A stretch of DNA of 64,000 nucleotides from NCBI GenBank assembly GCA_030867875.1, contig JAOWCC010000655.1, forward strand, positions 6,301,083 to 6,365,082, given 5' to 3'. Source of the stretch: Actinernus sp. WN-2022 (taxonomy: Eukaryota; Cnidaria; Anthozoa; Actiniaria; Actinernidae). How positions within the stretch are numbered: the first letter of the stretch is position 1; every line of letters starts with the position of its first letter. Both the position numbers and the translations under genes were made by a program. The notes beneath the pieces were generated by a model. It saw nothing but the letters and a program-made list of their open reading frames with translations, was not told where the DNA came from and made no database searches. Below are positions 21,704-33,288 of the stretch, one piece after another.

Positions 21704-24700
21704 TCAGTCGTCTAGCTCGTCCTCTTCTTCTCCAATCCCCTCTTCATCATCACACGACTCGTTGCTGCCATCCTCATCGTCGGCATCACTATTGCATTCA
21801 GCGTTATCACAGGGCTCCCCTTCGTCATTATCGGAGCAGCTACAGAGAACGGTGCATTGAAGTCCCGCCTTCCGACACTGACATCGGTTAGTCGAACATC
21901 TCTCCTTGGCACAACCACACTTGACTAGCTGGAGGACTGCGTCAGGTGCTGGTTTTAGGGGCGTCATGACTGGAACCCATTCATCTTAAGAGAGAGAAAT
22001 GCAATATATAATCATTATTAGGAACTAGTATATTTTATAATTATTTTTATACAATGTGCACACCTTTCTCCAATTTCCATCCATAATTCTCCGGCGAAGG
22101 TAGCTCTGGATTTGGTACAATATCGTTGTACCATACCATGCTCTGGTAGTGGGCTCGCATTGTGGCCTCCTTCAATGCAGCGTGCGTTGGGGGGAGTCTT
22201 TCCGACTGTGCTTGTTTCTTTCGAAACAAGAGCCATCTCAGATCATTGACGTTTTGGAGGCGTGTCTTTGGTTGGTACAGCTTGCAGACTAGTTTCTCAA
22301 TTCCAGCAACAGTCGTTGGTGTTGGTTGCGCAGTTGTGCCCAATTCTGCAAGTGCAGTGACGCTGTCTTCGTCAGCCTCAAGGAACGCTTTCCAGCACAG
22401 CAACTTCCCTTTACCTTAACAGAAAAAGATAATGATGTTATAGTATGTTATATTTTCGATTTGTTTGTTTGCCATTTGTAAATCAAAAAGCAAATTAGTT
22501 ATTTATCTTACCTGCAAAGCTTCCGGTAATATCTGCTCCACTCCACGCATGGAAACCTGGAAGTGCCGCAGTTCTTGAAGCTCCAAGAGCACTAACGATG
22601 GGGCCAAGTTCTATCTTTCTATGGCGTTGCCCTTTCCCGGTCACAAATGACGTGTTCTCGCACATCTCTGGAAATCGCCTTAGAGCGAGCACAAACACGT
22701 CTGTGTCTGGCGAGATAATTCTGATGCTGGTGGCTCCCGAGGTTGTAGCATCGACAGCATGTAGCAACAGCTTGGTGTCTGCCTCCTCGTGATTGCTCTC
22801 TAGGTGAGCCACATCTCTATGGGTTGCTTGACATTGACATCCCCAAGCTACGACCACCTGCTTTCCAATCTGGCGTCCCCTCTCCAATATCTTTGTAGCT
22901 AGATACTGGGTCAGCTCTGCTTTCGTCTTAACATGAGCGAGGAGCCTCTTCATCGGAGTCTTGGTGATGTGGGTTGAGTCGGTAATCTTGTAGTAAATTG
23001 GAGTTTGTCCACCTTGTCTTGACACCCGCGTCGCTGTCTTCAAAGACAATGGCACATCATATCTGAAAAATAAAAAATGGTTAATTTTTGTAATCGCTAA
23101 TCAAGCCTACTAATACATTTCAATGAGCAGTAAAAAACGGGGAATATCACTGACCTGTCAAATATAAGTCGTACTTCATCGCTACCGCCGTACTTAAGAA
23201 AGATGTGCGCCGTGAAGTGATCTGCTAAATGTGAGCAATGCTTGACCCAGTCCGGCTTATCCAGGGCCTGTACCTCTGCCATTCCGTCGATAATAGAGAC
23301 GTTCATCTGTTGAGCTGGTATCTCTGCACTAGTAGGGTCATTCTGCTCGGTATTGCCGCCAGTGTGTCGTCTGTTATCTATCTTCTCGAGGATGTCCATT
23401 AAGACGCTCTTAGCTGAACAGTGTAGCATGGTTCCATCTGAGGCAAACATGGACTTGGGCACAACGTTGAACTCAAATTTGCCTATAGCTTCCTTGACGT
23501 CAATTTCAGGGCGCGACTTGCATACCATTGACATGCGGGCGAAAAGGGAGCGATCTTCCTTGAGCTCAACCACTATATCGTTGGCCTTTACTCGGACAAC
23601 TTTCGCCGTACTCTTCCATGTGTTCAGCTTGCGTTTCTTCATGGTGGACCAAATGCTCAATTTGTTGGACTTGATCCTCTCTTCTACAAAGCGGCCAAAC
23701 AGCTGGTTACCGATAGCACTCTGCTGGCAGAGATCTTCTTTGGTTTTCTCGGGCATCACAACCTTGGTTGCTAGATTGTAGAGGTCACTGCCTTCTTCCA
23801 AGAAAGGATTGGTGAAATTTCTGATGGTTGTGGCTAACTGCTCTATGTTCTTCTCTTGTCGCGATCTTACAGCATTAGTGAGACTGTGATGTTGCTTGGC
23901 TGTCTTAGGGGAAGTACCCGCCATCTGTTTGGCTTGCTCTGCCAGTCTGGCTAGCTCTGGTGCGATAAGGAAGTACTTTGTGCGGGCATTGGGATTAAGC
24001 GTTATGCCAATTAGCCCCCCAGAAACCTTCATCGACCGGTTAACATGCTCTAGGGCATTATCCGCGCCGACTGCACAGAACGATACACATGAGTTCTTAT
24101 TCACAACCCAGTTCCCTTGCTGGAATTCCTCATATATCTCCGGATCTGTTTCTGGGAGCATCTTCATCTCGGCCAAGTACAGAGGAATCATGCGTGCATA
24201 GTTCAACATGTCGTGTGCGAAGTAGTACTTGGTAAATACCTCCAGAGCTTTTAGATGTAGATCCCAGTTTCCCGTTCGAACTGCGCGGATGAATGTCATC
24301 ATCTCCATCACCATTCGCATGTACTGACGCACAAACTTGAACAGCGGAATCTTGCTTTGCCTAGCATCAAATGCCTCCATCTTCTCTATGATCTTCATGG
24401 ATTCTAAGGCTTTCTCCAGTTTGTCGTGCGCCTCTTTCACTCGTTCCTCGGAGCCATCTACACAAGCATCGCCAAGTTGCTGAGATAACTGCTCAAGACA
24501 TTGGTGCGAACTGGGGTCTTCTTGAAACACAGCTTCTTGGTACATCGAGAACAGTGCCTGTAGCGTAATCATATGGGCCGTCTCCGCTCTCTTCACATGC
24601 TTTCCTTCGGTTATTTGCTTTACAGTTGAAGGGCCGTACAGCTCCGATTCGATCCAACATGTATCTATTCCACTGTTATCCGTGTATGCACCGATTGCTC

Positions 24701-26839
24701 GTAGGTCAGCCATTACTAAATGAAGCTCACCGGGACGGAATAATAGATGGTCGAGGTCTTGGCGAGCAATTTGCAGTTTCTTCGCTGGTTGGTATAGTCC
24801 CAGATCAAGGGAGATGACTGTCTTCCTTTCCGGGCCCATCACTTTTACCTTGATATGCTGGGCTTGCATTAGGACTGTGAGCAAGGTCTGCCACTCGTGC
24901 GCTGGTGCTGCAATCAGCGGTGGTGCTCCAACTCGCGTTACAGGTAGTGTATCAGTGAGTAGGGAATTGTATGCGGACCACACCGGTACATCTGAACTCT
25001 TCTCTGCCGCTTGGGTTTCGGTTTGTGTTTCCGTCACTTCCGTCGGAGTGTTCGTTGGAACTCTCGTCAAACTGCGGCCAAGGAGCCATGCAAAATCTTG
25101 CCTTCTTACTTGTATCGGGAGATCACTCTCGGAAAATAGCCCAAATCGAGTGTATACAGAACCAACGGGCTTCGCGGGAGGTGCAGGACATTCCAGGAGT
25201 GTTGTAATGGTGTCGGGTAGATCTTTGATTGAGCGACCTTTGAGTGTGGAGTCGATGGTTAAGTCCGGTATCTGGTCTTGAGGATCACTTCTTTGGTATA
25301 TAGCCATCGCTGTACCATGGAACGTACGTTTCCCATCTGGGGTGTCTTCAGCAAAATCCACGTTGTCGATAGCAAAGAAGACGTGCCTACCCATTACTAT
25401 ATCTGGAGGTAGATATACGCCGTCATTCTCAGCCATACGCTTAAGAACACTTGATTCCATTTGCGCCTCTACTCGTAGGACTCTGTTATAATCAACAGAC
25501 ATCCCAAAACCGTGCATCAAACTTATCAATTCTTTGCTGCGGACCGCCTGGTGGATAGCCAGGCCAATGGCTAACTGCTGAGGCATTTCGGTTGTCAACC
25601 TTACAGTTTCGGACTTCTTGTTCCTCAACTGGCGATCCGTTAGGCACATGGAAACGGTACTTTGAGTTAGACTTATCGCACGCTTGTGTACCTCGTTCGA
25701 CTTCTTTTCGGCCGAAAGTAAGTTGTTTGGACCGTGTATGACCCACCTGAAAAAACTGTACAGTTCCATAGGCACATTATCATCGGGAATGTCTAGAGAT
25801 CCAGCGAATTCCCACTTCTCACACATCTTGATAGATTTTCTTAGTGTAGAAGCGGCGTGAAACAAAGTTTTCATTTCATTATCGGCACTTTGGTCTTCAG
25901 CCAGTTGGATTGCAGCATCTCTAGTTTTCTTCACGCTTACTCTTTCTGGCTCATTGACGCGCTTAGGTGTATGGAACTCGATGTCCGGGATTTCGTATTG
26001 GAGTATTTGCTTCAGAGCCTTTCGTTTGCAGGTCGCATCAACAACATTATTTGCTTCTAGAGTGTTTTCAAATGCAGCTTGTAATTCTGACATGGTTACA
26101 ATGTTGCCATCACGCAAAGCAATCTCGTCATCGTCAAGAACTCTATTTTTGCTGCAACCTCGCTAGCTAATCTAGCAGTGGAGTCAATGGTGGATGCGGG
26201 CTTACGTAAAACATTGGTGACATTACTTGACCAACAGTTCTTATGGTATTTGATGTCAATTGAATGAGCATCATTTGCAGTAATTGCTGTATTTAGTTTT
26301 ACTGAAAGTTTTTCATTTCCTGGTAATTTGACAGCATCCCGGAGCAATTCCCCTCTAGTTAATGTCCTAACGTTAAATAATATTTCCCTATAACCCGCCG
26401 GGCAATCGCAGAAAAAGCAAAGATCTTTGTTGAAAGGCGATGTTTGTGATCGAGTCAAGTGAGAATACTCTACATCTTCAACATTTCTAGATTTACGCCT
26501 CGACTCGTTTGGGCCGGCTAACTCCTTCTCGTATCGTTCCTTTGCTCTCTTGAGCATCCCTGAATGGACACATTCCTTGTAACAAGATCGATGCCATGAC
26601 GATTGCTTTTGGTGAAGTTCCTCTGGTGAGATGTCTCTTAATTTCCCCCAAGCCTCAGAGTAGCTCAAATTCCCATACCTTGCCCATTCTTCGATTGATT
26701 TCACTACTTTCTCATACGAAGCAAACGTTGGTTTCTCAACGAGACTTTCTTTGGTTGTCTTCTGACATATAACACACAGTGATAAATCTACCTTTTCCTT
26801 CTCGGGTTCTGCTAAAACAGAATCGAAGGCATCCGCCAT
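21704..26839 (-). CDS. Academ-type transposase gene, five exons, one frameshift
   Basis: The protein would be about 1,630 residues. Exon 1 starts at ATG 26839 and leads to exon 2, which ends at 23155. The others are 23062-22512, 22414-22066 and 21984-21704. All three lower introns (92, 97 and 81 bp) have GT-AG borders and matching phases. The N-terminus has two Cys/His sites (CVICQK to WHRSCY, and CFFCD to YHKNCW). The 1,000-residue centre carries no domain I can name. Exon 3 shows VFDRY-type and nuclease-like motifs: LESNHEEADTKLLLHAVD, IISPDTDVFVLAL and AWSGADITGSFAGK, as in PIN/FEN-like nucleases. Exon 5 is Cys-rich (KCGCAKERCSTNRCQCRKAG) with an acidic tail. A one-base change in an A-run at about 26147 shifts frame; otherwise it is intact. 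The nuclear role would be excision and insertion of the element. Confidence 0.75.
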
Positions 26840-26881
26840 AAGAGATCTAAAACGCTTGCCACGCTACATGGACTGCCAATC

Positions 26882-26892
26882 CAAGATGGCGG
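26882..26892 (-). promoter_or_regulatory. YY1-like element upstream of the transposase start
   Basis: On the gene strand CCGCCATCTTG lies 43 bp before the ATG, followed by a CCAAT-type ATTGG. This is a close match to the YY1 consensus found in many TATA-less promoters. No TATA box is seen nearby. Confidence 0.45.
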
Positions 26893-27235
26893 ACACTTGG
26901 CCTTAACTCGATGATAAAGTCCGCTGACCAATCATACCGAAAGGTCTCATTTTTACTATTTGTGGAATGAAATGCATTGGTATTGAATATCAAGGCAAAT
27001 GAGCGTAAGAAACCCTAGAATTTGTAAGATAAACTAAAAGAGTTTCAAAACAAGGTTTTTAGCATCAAAAATAGTTACGAGGTTTTTGATTGGACTCGTT
27101 TCAAAGCATGCAGTTATAGCATGTGATCAGCTTGCATTACTACAGTAGCCCCTGGCTACTACATCAAATCAATATCTAAATCAACATCAATTATAAATTA
27201 TTTTAGTAACAATTTGATGCTGACTTAGCGACAGC

Positions 27236-27942
27236 TTGTAGATATTAGGGATGCTTAGGAGGCATGTTATGTACCAGCCTCGTTTCCATGCTAGATGCTC
27301 ACGTGGCCATCATTCTTACTCTAATACTCTTAAACATGTCAGATAAACTTAGATACAAGTACGAGCAAAAGTCTATGGAGTCTTGGTATCATATGAGAAA
27401 TATCGGTAGGCAGTTTTTTTTAGTTAAGCGATGGCTAAAGGCATGTTATAGTACAGCCTCGTTTCCATGTGGTCTTGATCACGTGACCCCCTTAACTAAG
27501 TGAATGTCTTTTGTCATGTGGGATACACTCATTAAATACCAACTGCGGTCAATTTTCGTAACGATCCGTTGTCATTAACGATAGTTATTAGGTGTTTTTA
27601 GTACAGCCTCGTTTCCATGCGTAGATTGTCACGTGACCAGCTTAATTAATGTAATGTCCTTAGTCATGTCAAATACATTGAAATATCAACTATGAGCAAT
27701 TTTGGCATCAATACGTTGATAATAACGTTAGTTATAGGGCTTTTGGTGACCCAGCCTCGTTTCCATGCTAGAAAATATATGCCTCACTTAAACCCGCCAT
27801 AAAATCTGTCGGTGCAAGTCGCAAAATTGCCGACAACTTTTTTTGTGTTCTTTAGGGTCCCCTTAACACTTCTAGATAGGTGGCATCAAATATTCAAAAA
27901 AATCCCACGGAAGTTTAAATAGTTACATATGCTCCCTGACTA
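27236..27942 (-). repeat. right terminal inverted repeat of the Academ-type element
   Basis: It mirrors 20782-21472. The complementary 16-mer CAGCCTCGTTTCCATG starts at 27275, 27454, 27604 and 27752, with spacing that matches the left arm. About 14 extra bases lie near the outer end compared with the left arm. Confidence 0.9.
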
Positions 27943-28021
27943 ATAAACATACATGTACTCTGAGATGCTAACATTCGCTAACTGGTATAACTAGAAGTTT
28001 ACTGAATATATAACTAATATA

Positions 28022-29560
28022 TTAAAGCAGTTGCAAAGGAAATAGGCCATACCTGGTGATATCGTAGCACACTATTAACCAACTTGGTTCCCATTGCAAA
28101 TGAATCAACGCAAATGAGTTCAAGATCGTCCAAAAACTGAATAAAATGTTCCCTAATTAAATGTAAGAGCAGGGAGTGCCCTTACCTTGAATTATACCAA
28201 ATAAGGTGCTGGAAGTCAGACGATAGGAGATTAGAAACTACTTAGAATACCACTTGTAGATAAAAACCCTGTAAAACTAGTAAAACGAGATAATCCAAGG
28301 TCAAGGGAGCAAAATAACAGTGTTTTGTGACCCTGTGACATGTCCATTACCACCAGACCCCTTGTGTGTGGGTTTGATGACAATATCTTGTCGTTGGTTA
28401 AGTCGGTGAATGCTTTTACGTTCACTATTAGATCAATTATCGGAGATGCAATTAGGTTTATTAGTGGTTTTAATAGCATGTAAAGAAGCATTTAAAGCAG
28501 TCTCTCTATCAGCGGGAGGCGTTCAAGTGCTCTTATGGGATTAACAGGTTGGTTGGAATTAGAAGCATTATAATCGTGAAAATATTCTTTTAAACGCATA
28601 CGGTGAGAAAAGACATGTGTATCGGCTGTAACTTCCGGCCAATTAATGTATCGCGGAGTGGGCAGAAGGTTAAACCACGAGCGAGTATGAAAATTTCGTC
28701 CTGAGAAAGTGTTGTCTGAGTTATATTAATAACTGCGGTAGTGTCGAGTTTATTATAAATGTTCTTTATAGAAGAAAGGTTGGGTAGTTTATTTTTACGT
28801 CTATTGCGTTTCTTATTAGAGCATTATTGTTAGCGTGACTGTGGTTACTAATGGTATTAGATGCGATAATATACCGATTAGATCTGTTTTTTTTTAAAAG
28901 GATTTCTCCTTTTCTGCATCTTCTGTTAGAAAGTACGGGCTCAAGAGATAAAGCGATAGTCAATCTTTCCTACAAAATAAGTGTAATGTTCACGAGTACA
29001 AGTTCTGAGTAATTGTTGCTTATGGTCAGATCCTGTTTAAGTGACTTGATATTCTTACAGCATTCTGAGGATAATAGTTTCAGGTGTCGTTGGGCAGCAT
29101 AACACAGAATGTTTTTTCCATTGATTATAGAAGCAGAAGTTGTTAGGTGTAAAGGCTAGTGTGCATTTAGGCATAAGTCCATTTGGTATGAGATTATTGT
29201 CGGTGTAGATTATATAAGTTGATGAAATGGTGCTGGTAACGGACGGGTTTTAACTGGATGCATTTAATGGCGTTGAAGAGGACAGTAAATTCAGGTGTCA
29301 GCAGGTTATAATCAGTAGCAGTGTCCATTAGAGTGGCAGGAGACGGAATAGGGCCAGGATTCGGTTGAACGTCCATACAAATTACGAGTGAGGATCCACC
29401 AAGCGTGATTGCGGCGAGGGAAACGAGTAGGGTGAAGAGTCCTCTTTGTTGTTACGGAGTGAGCCACGATGAGTACATTTAGAGATTGAGTTTGCATGAA
29501 AGGAGCCAATGTGTATTCTTCACGAGCTGATGTCCATAGTGGTGAGCCCTTACTCCCCAT
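28022..29560 (-). mobile_element. Penelope-like element, copy 1, decayed
   Basis: The minus strand carries the 5' part of a Penelope-like element. A hydrophobic stretch (LFTLLVSLAAITLGGSSLVI) is followed at once by MDVQPNPGP. Then come AIKCIQLKPVRYQHHF, a long decayed middle, and near the 3' end an interrupted KPADKGG-type box (NPHTRGLVVMDMSQ in one frame). Many frameshifts and stops make it inactive. It has no reverse transcriptase core or GIY-YIG part, so it is a 5' fragment. It matches copy 2 at 41986-43950 over its whole length, apart from the insert there. Assignment to Penelope-like elements is by remembered N-terminal motifs. Confidence 0.6.
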
Positions 29561-30949
29561 ACTACTACTAAACCATAATTCATTACGGTCTAGGAATACC
29601 TTCTCTCAGACAACTTTAATTGAAATAGCTCTATCTTTTGAATTGCAGCATTTGCTTACAAAATTATCAATGAGAAAACACAAATGCTATCCACCTGCCA
29701 TAAATATTCACTCCTTTAATACAAAATTGGCCGCCAAGCTAAATGTTAGCACACCAAAAACATCGACAATTTGGGGGAAAATCGACTTTGACTTGAAATG
29801 TGCTTGCTCTGATAGTACATTTAAAAACAATTACGAAACTGCTATTAAAAAACAAATATAATATATGTATGAATATTCAGCTTGCCTAAATGAATCTAGT
29901 ATCTACAATCGTAGGCAGTGGTGACCAACTCGCAAGCTACGCTACTTTGGGCACTGCGCACGATCTCGGTATAGAATAATATTTCTTTATTTTCATTTAA
30001 ATGTATTGTTAATGTAACTGTAATTGTAGTCATTGTGTAAATAGTACAGAGTGCAGAATAAAATTGAATTGAAATGAATGAAATGAACTCATTTGGAATC
30101 TTAATAACGACTGGAGAACACAACAAAGTAAGACGGCTGTTTAACCCTTCTCATCAGGGATCAAAAGTTAAACAGGGTTGTTAAGTGGTCGAATGAATTT
30201 GGCAATGTTAAAATGAATTGAGGGCCGAAATTAAAACAGAAGTTTAATTTAGGTACTAAAGAACCATATTTTTCAAACTCAAAGGCGCCATGAGTTGACC
30301 CTACAGACCTGGTCTATGTTGTGTATGCATCCATTCGTTATACTGTGAGGTGGCACAGATAGGTTAAAAAGTTATGGCGAGTGAAATAATTAATGTGTGT
30401 AAAGGGGGGGGAAGGTGAGACACGAACAGAAGACCAGGGCTGAAGCATAAAAGACCACTTTCGGGCACTGCACGAACGGATTGCAATGATGTTTCCTAAA
30501 ATGATGTGGCTGTTTGTAATAGACAATAGCATGACAATCGCTTGCAACAGGATATATGTGCGGGTGTGGGGACAGGCGACGATAGATGTATTAGAAGTTC
30601 TATTATTTATATTCTTTGCTCTCTGCAAATTGTAGTGTGAACATTTTCATTATTTTCTAACACTTTACGAATCTTGTGTTGCCACCTACATTTTAATTTA
30701 ACAAAATAGATGGTTCCCAAGATGCTATATAACATATTAATGTTCAAATTTCCTGCACAGTACAAAATCCAGGCATGTGATTGGCTTATGATAGTGTATT
30801 ATTTTTGACCAAGTCTTTTGATCAAATTTTAATTAGGTTTCGATTCAATCTCTTTAACGAGGCATTCTCTCTCATACTGCATCAACCCAATCACCAAGCT
30901 CATCCTTTCGAGCAAGGTAACCAGGGTCTTGCCAGAGCACCAAATCCTT
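29561..30949. other. non-coding interval with a possible LINE tail
   Basis: No gene was recognised. Near 30055-30090 the sequence AGAATAAAATTGAATTGAA followed by related 5-base repeats resembles the 3' tail of a plus-strand LINE, but no coding relic precedes it convincingly. Confidence 0.35.
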
Positions 30950-30955
30950 TAGGAT

Positions 30956-31205
30956 TTTCCACTATTCTTTGTGATTTTTCCTTTGGCATGGTTTAGAACA
31001 TGGGCAGGTCCAAAACCAAAATTGTCAAGGCTATTGATAGTGACACAAGGGCTCTGCCGGCAAAACATGCACATATTGTTTTCAGTCTCTTCATTTTTCA
31101 ATGAAGATGCAACTGGCTCACTTGCATCACTACTACATGTGGCACTACCACTGCCACTGGCTATATCTGCGATTATGGGTTGATCTGCTAAACATTTCCT
31201 TGTAC
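30956..31205 (-). CDS. exon with a Cys motif, unrecognised protein
   Basis: After an acceptor-like AATTATAG near 31206 the minus strand is open for about 83 codons, beginning TRKCLADQPIIADIASG. It is Ser-rich at first and then has NMCMFCRQSPCVTINSLDNF followed by GFGPAHVLNHAKGK, ending at a TAA near 30956. A decayed copy sits at 5390-5650. In the SWIM/YqaJ protein class a short Cys pair (CxxCxxxPC) of this kind lies in the N-terminal part. The family and function are unknown to me. Confidence 0.4.
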
Positions 31206-31424
31206 TATAATTAAAACAAGAGGTAAACTTTATATATGTATAAAGTTATTGCATGTCCAGAGTTCCTTTCTAAGCTCATACCAGTAAATGTGTAGAAAGC
31301 AATAACAATACATTCAATAATCCTTATCTCTCATAGCAGCAAAATAAAGCTTTTTAGTTGTCAGTTAAAAAATACAACACTACAGCCATATATGCGTGCT
31401 GTGTCAAGCTAAGAGAGTCCACGT

Positions 31425-32210
31425 AGGTAGTGAAATATTCCAACATTGGAAATTGGGTTAAATACTCCAATATTGGTATACTATTTTTGAATTACCAATA
31501 TTGGAACAATAAAAAATAGCATACCAACACGGTAATTTTCTGGCATATCATTGGTATGTCAAGAAAAACTGATAAAATTAGCCAACATGGTACATGTATA
31601 TCACTGGAACACCAAAAAGATAATATTCCAAATTGGGTTCGACATTGGAAAATTAATGGTATATTATAGAGGTAATCGGCTAATGCTGTTGCCACCTAAT
31701 TCAGATCATGTGATGTAAACGGATGCTACTCTAGGGAATTATTCCTTGTTCATTCTTATCATAATGCAGTCATGCCTATCTGAATAAAATTAGTTTCCAA
31801 AGAGTCAATTCTCCAGAGTAATGTGTGTTTACATCACATGATCTGAATTGGGTTGCAACAGAGTTAGCCGATTACCTCTATTGCTAAATAGTGAAATATT
31901 CCAACATTGGGATTTGGGTTACATAATCCAATACTGGTATTGGAACACTAAAAAAATGCACACCAACATGGTAATTTTCTGGCATATCATTGGCATATCA
32001 AGCCAAATTGACAAAATTATCCAAATATTGGTAGTAATTATACATATTTTCCAGTAACCGTACAATCAGCCTTTCATCTTGTCTTAAAATTATCCAACAT
32101 GGTATATCATTGGAATACTAAAACGATGATATTCCAAAGTTGGGTTCTGGAGAGCTCCACGTTATAAAAATATATAAATATTCCAACATTGGAAAATGTG
32201 TGATATATCA
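31425..32210. mobile_element. palindrome-rich fold-back repeat
   Basis: A central inverted repeat (31668-31735 against 31808-31876, both containing GATCATGTGATGTAAAC or its complement) is flanked by two direct copies of a 200-bp segment (about 31425-31650 and 31888-32160) sharing GGTAATTTTCTGGCATATCA. The 10-bp palindrome CCAA(C/T)ATTGG recurs in both. No protein is encoded. It looks like two nested or rearranged copies of one hairpin MITE. Confidence 0.7.
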
Positions 32211-33055
32211 ATATTGAGATAACTGAGTGATGACAGAAGTAGATGCAGCATGACCTATGCCTGAGGAAGATATTAACTGTGACACACTTCATGCATAACA
32301 TCATGATTTATAATTACATTTAGTAATTAGTTTTTATATTTGTACAATGTAGCTAGCTGCATGACTGTTTACACCTCATAATAATGTATACATCCGACTG
32401 GGAAATAAACAATAACCAATGTACCTGGAAAGAGCACATGAACGATAATAAAATTTAGTATTACAACAGAGAACTGATTCAGGTTATTATGGCAGCTCAT
32501 AATAGAAAATAATGTAAATATTAGTTCAATTCAAGAAACTGGAATGTGAGCATGCAACCTACACTCTGCCGAGCATGGATCACAAAGACAATTAACAGTC
32601 TTAATCAGTACTGTCAAATGAATCATCAGTACTGACACTTACTATGGAGGCAGTAGAGTTAGAATCTAGCTCGTGTTCACTATCTTCTACACTCCCCTGC
32701 TCTATTTGCAACATCTTTCTCTTGTGTAGTATCTTTCATGTTTTGCGTGATGTCCATTTTCATCACTTTCTGGTACCTCAGCATCTGTAGATATATCTGC
32801 ATGGAAAAAAACAATATTAATGTTGAACTTAATTGAGTATCAGACCTGTGGCAAATGCAATGTTTATCAATCTTATTCATAAGGTCACATGTGTATATGT
32901 CGTGGTTCAAATTTGATCTCAGTTTATTTTTTAACTAGAGATTTTTTTGAAGTATGGATATTTTTAAACCAAAAGTAAATTCTCCTCTGATTTCCTCTGG
33001 CCCCCTCCGTCTGCTGTTCACAGAGTCTAAAATTACCGTACTTTCTATTCATACG
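32211..33055 (-). other. interval with a possible short acidic exon
   Basis: After a good acceptor (TTTTTTTCCATGCAG, near 32800) a minus-strand reading gives an acidic Ser/Asp-rich run (SVSTDDSFDSTD) to a stop near 32600, but two frames must be combined. This is low-confidence coding. The rest shows nothing recognisable. Confidence 0.25.
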
Positions 33056-33288
33056 TTAATTGACACGTCTGTCCATGATGTCCTCTGCCTTGTATACATC
33101 GTCTGGAAGATCGTCTTCAACATCATTTTCACCATCCTTTTCCTGAAATGATATCATTCGTTCTGTTCCGTCCTTCTTAAATCCAAGTTCATACAATCTT
33201 CCATCATCGCACTTTCCATCATTTCCAAGCTGGACTTCACAAACAAAACTCTCTTTAACAGATCGGAAAGGGGACATCTTCACGAACT
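33056..33288 (-). CDS. possible terminal exon, unrecognised
   Basis: After the acceptor ACTTCTGTATACCAG the frame opens with VKMSPFRSVKESFVCEVQLG and continues with DGRLYELGFKKDGTERMISF and an acidic tail to a stop at 33056. The 75 residues have coherent composition and a convincing splice acceptor. No family was recognised. The acidic exon further downstream at 32.6-32.8 kb may belong to the same decayed gene. Confidence 0.4.

Larger units (their letters stand above)
20782..27942 (-). mobile_element. complete 7.16-kb Academ-type DNA transposon
   Basis: The element begins TAGTCAGGGAGCAT at 20782 and ends ATGCTCCCTGACTA at 27942. Both flanks carry ATA, read as a 3-bp target duplication; TA would be the alternative. 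The terminal inverted repeats are very long (about 691 and 707 bp) and nearly identical: both contain the same 79-codon open frame by chance. Between them lies one split gene on the minus strand that ends in PIN/FEN-like and Cys-rich regions. Published Academ elements are known for 3-4 bp duplications and an XPG-type nuclease region, so Academ is the best fit. A related undescribed superfamily cannot be excluded. Near-identical arms and mostly open exons indicate a young insertion. Confidence 0.75.

Noticed and set aside
30338..30628. Minus-strand frame of 96 codons as a gene
   Set aside because: No splice sites, domain or repeat relation; composition looks random.
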